Source of the DNA: Megalobrama amblycephala
Taxonomy: Eukaryota > Chordata > Actinopteri > Cypriniformes > Xenocyprididae
Assembly: GCF_018812025.1 (NCBI RefSeq)
Contig: NC_063054.1
Coordinates: forward strand, 35,229,396 to 35,293,395
Reading direction: 5' to 3'
DNA: 64,000 bases
Below, in pieces: positions 36,785-50,479 of this stretch; positions within the stretch are counted from its first letter, which is position 1, and each line of letters opens with the position of its first letter. The notes beneath the pieces were generated by a model. The model saw only the letters and a list, made by a program, of their open reading frames with translations, did not search any database and was not told the origin of the DNA. The translations under genes and the position numbers were made by a program.

Positions 36785-39700
36785 ATGGCTCAGGGCTCTG
36801 ACAATAACGACACCAGCTACACCAAATCTCCCTCACCGGGCAATAAACAGGTAAGAGAGACTTAACCAGCACCATGCACACACTTGACCAACCTTCTGGA
36901 AATGCATTTAAAACATTACTTTATTTACATTATTTATTATTTTGATAAATAATATAAATAAATGTATTTTTAATTTAATAAATTATATCACATATATGCT
37001 ATTTTTTTTTATTTTGTAGTTAAAAATATTAAAAATATATATATAAACGTTTTAATTATATTACAAAATTAAAATTAAATTACATATATAAAATAAAAAT
37101 TACAATTATACACAACATATATATGCGTGTATGTAACTTTAAAAATATTTAATTTTTTTATAAATGTAATATATATAAATTAAAGTGATTAAAAACATAT
37201 TATCTGATGAAAAGGTAATATTTTGCTTCTTCATGTCTTCTTTCTTCTTTATTTTAAACTGAATTGAATTCACTTAGTCAATGATGAAACAAATGATGCA
37301 ACATGCATCTAACCAGATGGAATATAACATGTACAAAACTTAAATATTAATTTGAATATGATATTATGATTGACATCTAAACACTGTAGATTTCATATGC
37401 ATTTCCAACTCTGTCTGTGAGTGAGAGTGTTAGCATGTTTAGATTTGCACGTGTGTGTATGAAAGATTATGATTCTGATGAATGGAAGTCATGAGGCTGG
37501 TGGTAATTTTAACCTTCAGACCAAACACGTACTACCGTAACCCTGAAATGAACGTTTATGAAGGTAATCAGCTTTAGTGTTGAGCAACTGACTAGAACTG
37601 TTGAGTTGCACACAGCATCATGCAGTGAGAGAGAGAGAGTTTGACAGAATGTTAGTGATTGTGAAACTGCCGTTAAGATGGCACGAGGCCATACGAGCTG
37701 AAGGTGATCTGACTTCAACGGCCACTACATCCTCTCCAACCTCGACGGACGATAGAGATGTTTATCGCTGAGAGAACATGATTCATAGCAACAGTGCAAA
37801 TCATGTTTTGGTTACATGCCTCATGCATGCAAATGCTGTGGCCACAAAGAGTGTTTGGGCACTTTGAACTGACTTCATACATCTACTAAAAATAACCAAA
37901 ATACCAGTTGATTCGCTGCAAATTATTTAAAGCTTTGTTAGCTGCTGCTAAATGCTTCACAGACAAATAGACTACTACTAATAAGACTACTTTCATCATG
38001 AAGCAGCTCATCTGTCTGTATGACAGCAGATGCTATCCTGTATTCACCTGAAACTGAGCTAGTCATAGACAATGCACACACACACACTTTTTTCGAGGGT
38101 CTCTTATTCTGGGGAATTTGTCATATGGAAAAACAAGATTCTTGTGGGTTCAGTAAAAAGCGTCATTGCACTCAGGGGTTGTGGGAAAAGATTGCCCTCT
38201 GTCTTTGAAAATGTCACCTGTCTACCACAACATGTGATAAACATGCAGGCATGGAGGTGGATATCAACCAAAGTAACGTTCTTAAAACAAAAAGTCCACA
38301 GTGTTAAAAAACAGTTAACTAAAACTAAAACTATTAATAAATAGTTTTTAGTAACTGAAATAAAGCTAAAAATAAAATAAAATAAAATAAAAATTTTACA
38401 AAAACTTAGACCGAATTACAAAAACTGTATTTGTATATACGTATTTTGAAAAAAATAAAAAAATAAATAAAATTTAAAGGAAACATCAAGAAAAATCAAA
38501 GTAAAAGCAGATTCAAAATATTAATAAATAATATAATAGTATATAAATAATATTAAAATAACACTGATGCAGAAAAATGTTCTTGGTCTTATTGTGCATA
38601 ATTCATTGGTGCATGTTATTTTAAAGTTTGTCTTGAAAAAGTTTAATATAAATATAATATCTTTGACTTTTTGGCTGATATCGCACTCAAGGATCTTTAT
38701 TGGCATTGATGGTTCCATCAAGAACTTTCAACATCCATGGAACCTTTCCATTCCACAAAAGGTTCTTTAGATTATTAAAATGTTCTTCACACTCAGAATA
38801 AATGGTTCTTTTAAGAACTGTTAACTGTTCTTCAATCTATAGCATTGCTGTGAAAACCCCCTTTTGGAACCTTTGTTTTTATCCTTCAGTAGGTTGTACA
38901 GACATGGAAAATAATGTTAACCAACAGTCATTGTTTAGGCTCAAACCTTGACATTAAAATATAATAAAAGTTGCAGCAAAAATAGCAAATAATAATATGA
39001 TTTGAAATTAAAAAACTTTACCAGTGGGATAAGTGGACATGCTCTGGACCTTCAGCCTCCTCCTGGTTAAAAAGCTTCCTCAAAAATGTGTGCCGGTCCA
39101 TCCTGGAATGACGAAAACAGAGAACATCTAGTAAAATGGGTTGCAAATGCCATTCACATGGACTTTATAGTCGTGTTTCTGTGCTGACATACACATGAAC
39201 TCTTGTGCTGATCTTTAGGGTTCAACGGATGACGTAAGGAAAGTGATGAGGAGAGAAAAGAACCGAATCGCGGCGCAGAAGAGCCGAATGAGACAAACGC
39301 AGAAAGCCGACAGTCTGCACCTGGTGAGAACTTTCAAACATACACACCTGATACATTTATTTCCACACAATCATGTTCTAATTAACCCATATAAGCATTT
39401 CTGCAACAAAACAGACATTCCATGCATTGTTTCATGCAGCAAACTGTGACTTCTGAACAATACAGCTAATGTTCCCATTAAGTAATGAAAACATTATTTC
39501 TCTACGTTCTCTGAGCGTTCATTTTTTTCTTAGTAATGTGAACGTTAGCAGAACATTCCATTTTGAAACATTATGGGATTGTTACTTTTGAATGTTCTCA
39601 GAACCAGTGTTGGGTAAGTTACGCTAAAAAAGTAATTAATTACTAGCTACTAATTTCATCTTTAACAGTATAATTAGATTACTGTATTAAATACTTTGTC

Positions 39701-42700
39701 TAAAAAGTACAGCATTACTATCAGTGATAGAGAAAGTTATGCATTACAATATTGCGTTACTCCCTATAAAAGTAACTAATTGAGTTATTTAGTTACTTTT
39801 TATGGAAAGTAATGCGTTACTTTACTTTTGCGTTACTTTTTCTCATCTGGGATGGGCTATTTGTTTGTTTGTTTTTACAACAACAAAAGAAGTTATATTT
39901 TTGGGCCATTTCACACCAGAAGTGAAATGAATAAGCCTCAGGCTAAAGGAAATGCAAATTCGCGCCTGTACAGTAGAGGGCGCAGCTCAAACAAACCTTT
40001 CAGCTGTGCTGCCATTCTGGAATTCAGAAGATTAGGATGCAGAAGAAGTAAATGCTCAAATTTAGTCTAGTGTGTAAATCATGTTCACAGACACTTACTC
40101 CTGATTTCTCTCAACATTTGGACAGGAGAGCTGTCAGTCAATAAATGGGAGAACAAAGTAACTTGCATTACTTATTTGAAAAAGTAATGTGTTACTTTAC
40201 TAGTTACTTGAAAAAGTAATCTGATTACGTAACTTGCGTTACTTGTAATGTGTTACCCCCTACACTGGTTATTACTAATCACTTTCTAAATCCTATATCA
40301 ACCTCCACCAGTTGAACAATACAAGTCTCAAATAAAACTGCATAAATTATTCTTGAACTGACCAAAGTATTTAAAGGGAGAACGTTACACTAAAAACATA
40401 CATTTTAACATTAGACATAAAATTGTTCTATAGTCTACACAGTATTTAATGCAATTACATCAGAAGTAACTGTAATAAAATTACAAAAAAATTAAGAGTA
40501 ATCCCTTACTTTACTTTTTCAAGGAAAAAGTAATTAAATCACAGTAATGCATTACACCCCAACACTGGCAGTCACACTACAACTGTCGTTCCATTGACTT
40601 CCATTCATACACATGCAAATGCAGGAGACAGGAAACGCAAGCTCAAGCGAAGAAGTTTCGCATTCCGCTGCGTGCCAAGTTTGGAGAACTCTGACCTGTG
40701 AATTAGTATCACGTGTGACCAATAGAAGACTGATACACCAATAAGTAAGACATTTAGCTGAATTAAGAGAACGCAAACTTTAAATCTGCAGGATAGCAGC
40801 GTTCCAGTAAAGTGGAGTAGATTGCATATTTTTACATTTTTGATGTATTGTTATATGTTGAATTATGGTTTTAAAAAGATGCCGCATATTGTGGCGCCAT
40901 TGCGGTGTCCGTAGAAATTTTGCGTGCTTAAAGCCTAGTGTGGCTGCAGCTTTGGCTGGGAACAGACCCTAAAAAGGTTTAGGAAGATAAAAAAATAGAT
41001 CTTCAGTAAGAACAACCAACCAAACAAACATTTTAAGAAAAACGAGATTAAGACGATGGCAAATCCAAGAAGAGAAGAGCGTCCAGCATCACTGCGTCCA
41101 GCTGTGTTACAGGCGTGATGCTGATCGACTCTGACTGTATTTACATGAAGCTTTACTGACCATGTGGTGATGCGTCACGGCTTCTGTCGTGCTTCACACT
41201 TGTTGTGGCTCTGGTCTTGTTTGCTTCAGATTCTGGCATTAATTACATCGCGTGGGTGAACCGCTCAGCTCACGGCACCTAGTAAATTCTCTGTAATTTA
41301 TCAAGAAAACAACAACAATCCTCAAATCTGCATGACTTATTCTAGGTCTGCTTATACAGAATTATTGTGATGCTTTGCATCCGTGCATTCAATGACTGTG
41401 CTCTTAAACCGAGCACACGCCTGTCTAACAGTCATCAAACCGTTTGGATTGCATTTGGCTCTTACTCAAAGCCAAAACCCTCTATCACTTTCATTCAGCA
41501 TCTGTGTGTGTGTGTTATATGGGTGTTTCCCTCTGGTATTACTCATGTCCTTTCTCTCCTCCGATAGCTGCACATGGCGTTCCAAGGACTCAAAAGAACA
41601 AACCCAGTGCAGTTATCGTTACATTAATACATCAGCTACAAGAATAGATCATCCAAACTCTATGATCGATTTAAAGGGACAGTCCTTCCAAAAATGAAAG
41701 TTCTCACGCTCATGTCGTTCCACACCTGTAAGACTGCCTGGAGCACAAAACAAGATATTTTCATTCACGTTTCCGCACATTCAAATTTTGCATGTCACGT
41801 TTAGTTATGAGACCTGTGAGACTTCAAACATGGTATGCTAAGTTTGAAAATGAGCAAATGAAAGTATGAGATTTGGCTGAGAGGAGATAATCAGACTTTA
41901 CTTTAGGTCTTTTCAGCTTCAGAAGACTTTAAAAATGTAGGTCTCAAACATGATGCACACTTTTTATAGTGCTTTTTGGAGTCAGGCATGCTCGTTGCAT
42001 GGGAAAGAACGTTGTGATTCCTCAAAATTTCTCTTTTTGTGTTGCACTGAAGAAATTCTCACAGGTTTGGAACAACTCGAATCTGTATTTTCATTTTTTG
42101 AGTGCAACTATACTCACCAGACTTTTTACATGGAATGCAAGAACAATGCAAATGAAAAAATTCTACGTAAGTATAATATGAAATCTAAATTTCAAACACT
42201 ATTAAAGTCAAATAAACAGTCTGTAATAAAATAAGATCTAATCATCAAACTACAAGCATTAGCACAAATAAACACAATAGAAAAGATGCCAATTAAATAA
42301 ACAGTGCTTTTCAGGTAGATCTAACAGTAGATTAGGTACAGAAATTGAATAAAGTAATCAAATGTAAAATAGGAATATTAGGCTGCTGTCACTTTAAGAC
42401 TAATGCACGGATCCAACATACTGTTACACACGCGTTTACTTTCTCAACTGTTTGCATTCACTTAACACGTTACACACACAACTGACTATGTTTACTAGGA
42501 TACTCGCCAAGATGGCATTTTGAAATAATTTTATGCGAAATTGTCAAGCGCAAGACGTGAAAGAGTGCTTGAATCAGTATTCGCTTGCTGTCAGACGTGG
42601 CTTTCTGAGCGCACACAAAACTTCTCACACGGCACGTGCAAGTTATCGTTTACGTCTTCTTACTCATGAATGTTTAAATTGGCAAGGCTTAAAACACCTG

Positions 42701-45700
42701 CAAATGATAAACATTCAAGATGACGCAGCACTGGTCCGATCTTTGACAGTTCTGTCAACAAGCCCAGCATCTCTTTAGGTTACAGTGTGCATATGAGAGA
42801 AAGTGACAGAGGGTGCTCTCAGGCAATGAAATTATATCTTTTTTTTTTGCCTGTAACTCAATTAGGTGACTGTAATCATACAATTTACTAGCCATTGGCT
42901 AATTAAAGACATTTTTAGTTGCCTCTTGTAAAATTTGGTCGCATATTTACTCGCAATGCAGAGGGTTGACACCTACTGAAGGGATTCTGCTTGAGAATGA
43001 GATCTGGTCTGATTCACAGAATAAATGCAGATGTCAACTGATAACAGCATTTATTCTGTGAATCAAACCAGATCTCATACAAAGTGAACCGAGTAGCTGT
43101 TTTCTCTCAGGAAGAGAGTGGTTTGATTAGCTAGTTGACCTGCTGTCAGTCCCGACAGCCCCCGCTGTAGTTCTCAGTATCAGTTATCTGATAACACACA
43201 CACACACACACACTGACCTCATGCGAGTTCCCCTGAAGTCAACCGGTTAAACGCAAAGTGGGAGATGCTGTCCCGACCGGCACATACCACTTACTAGGAA
43301 CCACATATCATTTTGAGGTTGCACAGCTTTTGAGAAATGCACATATAGGTCACACATCAGCAGATATGAATACTTAGTGTTTTCACCAATAATGCTTAAT
43401 AATCTGATGTGTGAACGTTTATCAAGGAAAGGTCATGGCTGAGGCAAAACTCGATGAAAACGGTGTTATTTTAGTATTATTTATATTCTATAGTAATATT
43501 TATTAATATATGAATCATCATAATTTTAGCTTAGGTCATTTTGTTTAGTGTTTTTTGAAATTCCTATTTAGCTTTCATTTATTTTCAGATTTAGTTTTAG
43601 TCATTTTAGTACTTAAACTTATTTAATTCAGTTAAATGCAAAGGCAACATTTCTAATTTTCTTTTTTATGGTTTTTCATCTAATATTTAATTTGATTTTA
43701 CTTCAGCTTTATTTCAAACTATTAAAAATAGTTTTCGTTAACAATAACAACAGTGGTGTGCATGTCTTGTGCTCATCTGTTTGCGTTTTTTCATCAAAAC
43801 CAGAAAAAAAAAAAAAAAAAATCCCAAGTAAATCTGGTTTTCTTGCATTTTCAGGTTTTTAAAACGAGCAGCACTCTGTGTTATTATCCAGAGCAGCATT
43901 ATGTTGATATTATTATGTTTATATCTAATCTAAGATTAATTTCCGTAGTCTAAAGATATGAAATAATAGTGAATTCAGTTGAATATGTTGTGGAGGAAAG
44001 TCATCTACTCGGTCTGTGTAAGGGAGACTCACTCTTCTGTGTTCAGTGTAGTATGTGGTTTCACTCTTCACGGCTATGCTTGATAAACAGGAAGCTGAAA
44101 TTTCCCTCCGTATGACACGTTTCCTGTAGTGTCTTCTCATGGCGTGTTTTTTACTTGAGGCCTGCATGAGAAACGTGGGCTGTCAAGGGGAGTGTTCAGC
44201 TGTCATTTCTGGTAAGGTGCCGCTATAGGCCGTGGGCAGATTAAGCTGAATGACGCTTGTCAGAGGGGTTTTACCCTAGGGTGACTGGAAGGCAGCGGAG
44301 CGGCTAGTCGAGCTGCAGATCACAGGCCGGTGACGACGCTGTGCGGGAACCATCATGACCCCCTAGAGTAACTAAAAATAATGGCCAATAAGCATATACA
44401 CGCTCTCATCTATTTCTAGCACTTTATTAATAGATTTGTAGCAAGTTAAAATTTTACCTGTGGACATTTCTGTAGATATCTGCCTGTCAGAAGACAATGC
44501 AAGTTGAGTCTTGGATTCTTCCTCATCTGTAGGGGAGTTTAAATTACTTGACCTTTGAGCATTTTATAAATATTTTACATACTACACTAAACCATAGGTT
44601 AACATCATTTAAAGCAGAACTAAGTAACTTTTATTACCTTCATAAATAGTTTTCTAAGTCCTTACGATGGTTAATTGACTTGTAGTGGTGTGTTTGAGGC
44701 GTGCACTAACCCCCTCTGGCACGTCTACGCCAGAAAACAGCACTTGCAAGTTGAGCTGCGCCGACCCGACACAATCTCACCTCGTGTTCACGTTCACGCA
44801 AGAGTGACAAAATGCTTTACGGTAATTCAAAAACAATGTATATATTATGACTTTATAAGACAATTTTGAAAATTGTCTTAATTCTTGTACTGTATTTGCA
44901 AAACTACTGCGCTGGTGAGCGTTGTAGTCGTTGTAGTCCAGAGCTGCGCTTGGAGTATTTACGACAGTGTGATTCACTGTAGGAACCTGTAGGGGGAGCT
45001 TCGCAAATCTTACTGAGTTCCGCTTTAACAAGCTCCCCGTTAGCCCCAAAATTGTATCAAAAATAATATAAAGATATAAAGTCGCAATTCTGACTTTTTC
45101 TCGCAATTGCGATTTTATATCACGCAATAACAAGATATAAATTCACAATTTCGAGTTATGAAGTCAGAATTGCATGATATAATCTCGCAATTGCGAGAAA
45201 GTCAGAATTGCGACTTTATATCTTTATATTGTTTTTGATACAATTGAGTATTATAAGATATAACATTTTTTTTTCTCAGAATTATGTGTTTATATTTCGC
45301 AATTCTGACTTTATAACATGCAGTTGTGAGTTATAAAATCAGAATTGTGAGATAAAACGTCGCAATTATCTTTTTTATTTGTTACTTCATGGCAGAAACA
45401 AGCTTCCATAGGGAAAATTCTTCAAAATATCTTCCTTTGTGTTCAACAGAACAAAGAAACTCATGCAGGTTTAGAACAACTAAAGGGTGAGAAAATGATG
45501 ACAGAATTGTCATTTTTGGGTGAACTATCTCTTTAAATATTCATAAACTCTGACAGTCACAGAATATTTTATACGGTTTTACTCAATACCCAGGACTAGT
45601 TACTAACACAATATTATGAAAAGCCCATAAATGCGACCGAAATAATCCATGATTATTGTGTGCTGTTTGTAACTTTGAGGACCTCTAGAGGACGAAACTC

Positions 45701-45989
45701 AAAATTCATGTCCTGTGGAATATGTGCATTATCACATTCTCTCTGACCTTGTATCAATGTCTTTTGTTTTCTGTTTGTGCTGTAGGAGAGTGAAAATTTG
45801 GAGAAGGAAAACGCAGCGCTCAGGAAAGAGGTGAAGAGACTCACAGAAGAGGCCAAATATCTGTCCACGGTCCTGAGCAACCATGAGCCGCTGTGCACGG
45901 GCCTGAGCGGCGCGTCCACGGAGCTGCTGTACGGCGCGCATCACGGCGCGTTCCACCAGCACATCAGCGTGCCGCACTACCCGCTCTGA
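36785..45989 (+). CDS. batf: BATF, basic leucine zipper ATF-like factor (3 exons)
   Basis: BATF is a small nuclear bZIP without an activation domain. It pairs with Jun and cooperates with IRF4/IRF8 in immune cells. Exons are 36785-36850, 39219-39323 and 45786-45989, phase 0, 124 residues, the usual size. Residues 1-22 read MAQGSDNNDTSYTKSPSPGN and end KQ. Exon 2 (23-57) is the basic region with RREKNRIAAQKSRMRQTQ. Exon 3 (58-124) completes the zipper (ESENLEKENAALRKEVKRL) and gives the conserved tail, ending HQHISVPHYPL. The ATG at 36785 has no in-frame alternative upstream in the exon. Intron 2 is 6.5 kb and carries a hAT-like element, MITEs and a short hairpin. No defects are seen. Confidence 0.96.
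38685..38885. mobile_element. GGTTCTTTA foldback element in batf intron 1
   Basis: Inverted blocks such as GATCTTTATTGGCATTGATGG, AAAAGGTTCTTTAGATTATT and CTTTTGGAACCTTTG make the same family as in intron 2 and the 3' UTR of the fos paralogue. Confidence 0.5.
39605..40568. mobile_element. hAT-like element in batf intron 2
   Basis: The ends CAGTGTTGGGTAAGTTAC and ATTACACCCCAACACTG are inverted, with runs of AGTAACT/AGTTACT inside both ends. No transposase frame is seen, and I could not find a clear 8-bp duplication for this copy. A larger relative with one is at 48200-49989. Confidence 0.6.
41660..42960. other. Repeat-derived part of batf intron 2
   Basis: 41672 onward begins TTAAAGGGACAGTCCTTCC, a diverged end of the TTCACCCAAAAATG family, and a matching end (TTTTTGGGTGAACTATCTCT) lies at about 45510-45535. 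An 81-codon open frame at 42533-42778 has no family I recognise. Confidence 0.35.
42997..43078. repeat. Near-perfect 32-bp inverted repeat (hairpin) in batf intron 2
   Basis: The left arm 42997-43028 and right arm 43047-43078 are reverse complements with a single mismatch and enclose an 18-base loop. Transcription through batf would produce an 82-nt stem-loop of pre-miRNA size. It may instead be a minimal MITE. Confidence 0.7.
44613..45024. mobile_element. Small TTAA-flanked MITE in batf intron 2
   Basis: The ends AGCAGAACTAAGTAACTTT and TTACTGAGTTCCGCT are inverted, and TTAA lies on both sides (44609-44612 and 45025-45028). Confidence 0.6.
45049..45246. repeat. Palindromic repeat in batf intron 2
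   Basis: AAATTGTATCAAAAATAATA at the left pairs with TATTGTTTTTGATACAATTG at the right, with GCAATTCTGACTTTTTCTCGC and its inverse inside. It lies 540 bases before the last batf exon. Confidence 0.65.
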
Positions 45990-46665
45990 CCGGCAGAGGC
46001 CGCCGGAGTTCCGCATGGAATCCGCCTGTGGGCGACAGTCAATGAACTTTGGTTGAGTCATAAACAACGTACATAGTCATCAGCGGGCATTGAAATGATC
46101 TTAAAATCATCTGCTGAGTATCAGATAAATAAAACAAGCCTCAAGATGAAACGATTTTTGTGACGATATATTAATATCATTTTTATTTTATTTTTTTGTC
46201 TGAAGTTAAATAATCCCAGTTCCTTGAACAAAACCTCATGTCTGTAAAATGCAAATGTGTTAAACGTAGGCTACTTGCAAAGGTGCATGGCAATGACACG
46301 ATGAATGTTTTCAATTTAGATTTCATTAAGCCAGTCTACTGATTCATATGATCATTTATTTTATTCTATTTCTGTGAAATGTTAATGAAATGACTGGACT
46401 TTATTCTAAGAAAATGATGTTGATTGTGTATCCTGTTCAGAGATATTATGTGTGAATGTTTTTCTATTATGACTCATTGGTCAAACATTCTGAATGTACT
46501 TTATACACAATTCTAGCTGAATATTTTTATTCTAAACCCGTTGAGATCTTCTAAAGTTGTACAAACTGCTGTGCTATATCTCAAATGTGGAGGAGGGAAA
46601 ATTTGTATCTGTGATCTTCTGTGATCACTTGTGAAGAAATAAATAAATAAATGTAAAATATACAG
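45990..46665 (+). other. batf: batf 3' UTR
   Basis: Two candidate poly(A) signals follow the stop: AATAAA at 46128-46133 and AATAAA at 46638-46643. Use of both would give short and long 3' UTRs. Sequence after about 46665 has no link to the gene. Confidence 0.5.
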
Positions 46666-47960
46666 ACACATTTCATGAATTTGAACACAATGTCCCCTCT
46701 GTTTCATTTATCAAGCAGTAAAAGTGTTTTAAACAGTTCATAAGTATGCACATATTATGCATGAAATATTCAGAGAGCAAAAGTATGTTTTGTCCTTTTA
46801 ATAAATGCATCTGTTTAGAATTTTTACAGGTGCTAAAACAATCACTTAAGTCTCATAATTATCAAAAATTATAATTGTCATGATTTGTAATTATCTATCT
46901 GAACCAGCATCTGTGTTAATTTATTTTATTGTCCTCTGTACTTAAATATTTATTCCCATATCTTTTTACACGTTTTATTAATCTTTCTATCACTAGTATT
47001 TTCTTTTGTTTAAAGTCTAAAATTTTTAGTACTTTTACATGTAGAAGTGGAAGAAAAACTGTAAAAACTGGAAGAAAATATTAAATTAATTCACTTATAG
47101 AAAAAGTATTAGTATTATTTACTTGGTGTGCCTTCATTATCTGTACATTCATTCGTCCAGTCCCATGTTCTTTTGGCTTTTCATTTTTAACAGGACACAT
47201 TCTGTTCAAACAAAATCAAATCTAAGAGTTTGCTGCCCCCTGTGTACGACAAACTCTATCTACTCTCTCTGCAGAGGATGTCCTAATTGCAGAAGAAAGG
47301 TTAAATGTTTCATACAAATAAAACAGATCTATTTACATACCTGCTGTAATAGACCCACCCCCCTTAGTTACTGTTGCTTTGTCAGACAAGCCGTCAGACA
47401 AGCCAAAACCGTTTTGTGGCTCTTTAATGTGTCGTGACAGATTGCTGTAGCGCCTCAGCTCAAGCGGCTCGTGAACCAATCATCTCTTCCTACTAGCTCA
47501 TTTATTGCATCAAATAAACATGAATGAACATGAGAAGAAATGTTGTTTCAAACGCGGAAAGACGTCAGTACACACCATTTTTCAAGTTCAAGTCCACTGA
47601 GGTTAATCTACTAACTCCTGACTGCTTTGTCAGACAAAATGGCGGATTCGGTGTTATGACTGGTTAGATCTCTTGTCAATCAAACTCCCGGTGAAGGGAC
47701 TTGACACCTCAGCAAGCTCATGCCTGTGACATATGTGAGTCCTGCAAGTATAAGAGGGCAACCAGTGGGCAGGACCACCAGCCTGACACAAATGACATGA
47801 GGAAAAAACACTGGGTTCAAAAACAACCCAAGGGCCGGGTAAATATAGGACAGAACACATGTTGGGTTAATTTTACCCAGCAAATTGGGTTGTTTATTTA
47901 ACCCAGCATAATGGGATGATTCATTTTACTATAATACTAGCTTTTTTTCTTACTTCATAC
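46666..47960. other. Intergenic stretch without recognised genes
   Basis: Open frames are short. GGGTTAATTTTACCCAGC and AATTGGGTTG..AACCCAGC near 47860-47910 suggest a small MITE. Nothing else is supported. Confidence 0.4.
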
Positions 47961-47963
47961 TTT

Positions 47964-50479
47964 AAGGGCCCTATCATACAACCGGCGCAATGCGGAAACA
48001 GGCGCGATGCAAGTGTTTTTTGCTAGTTTCAGCCCGCCGCAGTTATCATTTTCATGTTCTGCGCCACGTTGTTTAAATAGCAAATGCATTTGCACCCATT
48101 TGTGCGCCCATGGACGTGCTGGTCTGAAATCGAGGTGTGTTCAGGTGCATTGTTGGCGTGTTGCTATTTTGAGGGAACTGAAATAGACTGCGCCATTGAC
48201 AGTGTTGGGGTAGTTACTCAAAAAATGTAATTAGTTACTAGTTACTAGTTACTTCTGTAAATTGTAACGAGATTACTTTACTAGTTACTGCATTTTAAAA
48301 GTAACTTCACTACTTATTACTTTACTTTTTCTTAATTTACCGTTTAGATACATGGACAAACATCATAGCCCTATCATCACTTAACCTTTCTGCATAGAGT
48401 TTATTGTATAAATATTGAACCATATGAAAGAACAATAACCCAGTCTGCACAAAGAAATATGCCTCACCGTAAAATCCAGAAACAACAGGATAAAGAAGGC
48501 TATGGTGGGGTCATTTTAAAATGGTGTCAACACACAAGTTTCAAAACACAGGCTTTGAATCGCTAATTCAAAAGTGAAAGTATAATGCTCACGGCCGCAC
48601 GGGCATTCATAACGGCACCGCGCCAGTGGACACGCACACGGTTACGCCCGTGAATGCATTTTAATGATGGGTTCATTAATGATGAGTTTATTATTATTCT
48701 TAATAAAAAACCCAACAACAAAACAATACAATCAATGACAAACTCGCTTAAATAGGCGCTCAGTCAAAGGTAAGGCGAAATAGGCAAAGTGTGTGACTCT
48801 CGTTCAGCCCACTGAATTGAGCAGACGCGTTCAGTTCTGTAACCTGGTCACATGCAAAATAAAGAAATAAAATATTAAGTTTTGTTAACCAAATTTAGAT
48901 TTTTTTATTTGAATATTATTTAGTCTATTTGTTTTATTTGTAATGATTTAATTATTTAATTAATTGCTTGTCATCAACTTGCAATTCCCTCGCGAACCCC
49001 CGTTTGGGAAACCCTGTTTTTTTTAGAACATTATTTTACATTCATTCCTTGGCGACGCGTCATGCAGCCAAGCTACACTTATCGCGTTTATTTTGTTTTT
49101 CCTTTTTTATTTAAAATATTCACAAACTTGTTAGGCTATATCATGAATTATATGATATTTTCCGATTGCCATATATGTGGAAGTGAATGTGTTTTGTTTA
49201 AACACCTTTATAATGATCATGTTAGTTGATAAAACAGAGGATCTGTCGGATTTACATTACATAAATTCATCAATTTTTCCCGAAATAAACGTAAGTGGCT
49301 GGTGAACTGGGATAAGAGAGTAAACTTTAAAGGATTATCGCAGCTTCCATATGAGTGTATGGAATCTGCATTTAACAAACTATAAATGTCTTTTTTTATA
49401 GCCTAGTCCTCATTCAAACGTCTGAAACCTCAAATAAACATGTGGTTGAAAACTTAGTTGTGAAATATGAAAAGCTCAGAGCGCGTCAATCTCTGGCTCA
49501 GTGCCAGCAGCGGGAAAGCAGGTTTGAATTTAGCATATTGAACGTTCTCATCACACCGGTGTTATCGTACACGTTAAAAAAAGTTAAAATCGATCAGGTG
49601 AAAGGGGACAAATTGAAACTGAGGGGGCACAAATCAGATCTGAGGGGGCAATATGCCCCCTTTTGCCCCCTCGTGGCGCCGGGCCTGCCGAAACCCCCTG
49701 TCTCCATCTCCATTTCCCGCTCCAGCAGCTACGTCAAATCGATCTCTATGGCAACGGCACACATACAGGCACACATACAGGCACACGCATGCACGCACCA
49801 CTTAAACAGACAGAACTTTACACACAGGCAAACACGGCTTGGGTAACGAAGGAAAGCGCGTTCCTATAGTCTAGTAAAGTAGTGTAGTTACCAATATTAT
49901 TAGTGTAATGCGTTACTTTACTTCGTTACCCAAAAAAGTAATATCGTTACTGTAATCCGTTACTTTGTAACTCGTTACCCCCAACACTGGCCATTGACCA
50001 ACTGAAACCTGGTCTAAAGTCAATGGCACAATATTTGTTTTATTCAAAGAGCGTGTTAGTAATATGCGCCTATATGCGGGTGCACAATGCGCGTACACTC
50101 TGCTTGTTACACACACAGGGACATGCAGCAGCACACAAACATGCCAAATATTAAAAATAAAAATGATTATGATGTAAAAGATTATTATTGTGTGCATTAA
50201 TATAAAAATGCTTTGTTGAAATTCGGCTTTTCCCGTAGATGGTCTGCTCGCGCGCATGAGCAGATCTGTTTCCTCACTATAGACGCGTTCTGATTTGGTT
50301 TATTGCACATTACGCCCAAAACACACCCTCATTAAGAGACAACCTTTTAGACAATGCGCCAGGAGGACCGACCATTTTTCCCGTCCTTAAAGTGGCAAAA
50401 GCGAATTCGGACACACCCTAAGTGCACTTGCGCTGTGCGCTTTAGACCATGCGCTTAGATCGTTAAAATAGGGCCCTAA
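47964..50479. mobile_element. DNA transposon with AGGGCCCTAT ends, split by a hAT element
   Basis: The left end AAGGGCCCTATCATACAACC and right end TTAAAATAGGGCCCT are inverted, and both ends are rich in GCGC motifs. It has no transposase frame. It is interrupted at 48200 by a complete hAT-like element, and its interior resumes at 49990. Confidence 0.65.
48200..49989. mobile_element. hAT-superfamily element, 1.79 kb, with 8-bp target duplication
   Basis: The ends are CAGTGTTGGGGTAGTTACTC and GTTACCCCCAACACTG, and the 8-bp sequence GCCATTGA occurs exactly at 48192-48199 and 49990-49997. CAGTG-type ends with 8-bp duplications define hAT elements. The interior has only short frames (one of 134 codons at 49442-49846 without a recognisable domain), so the copy is non-autonomous. 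Confidence 0.8.
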
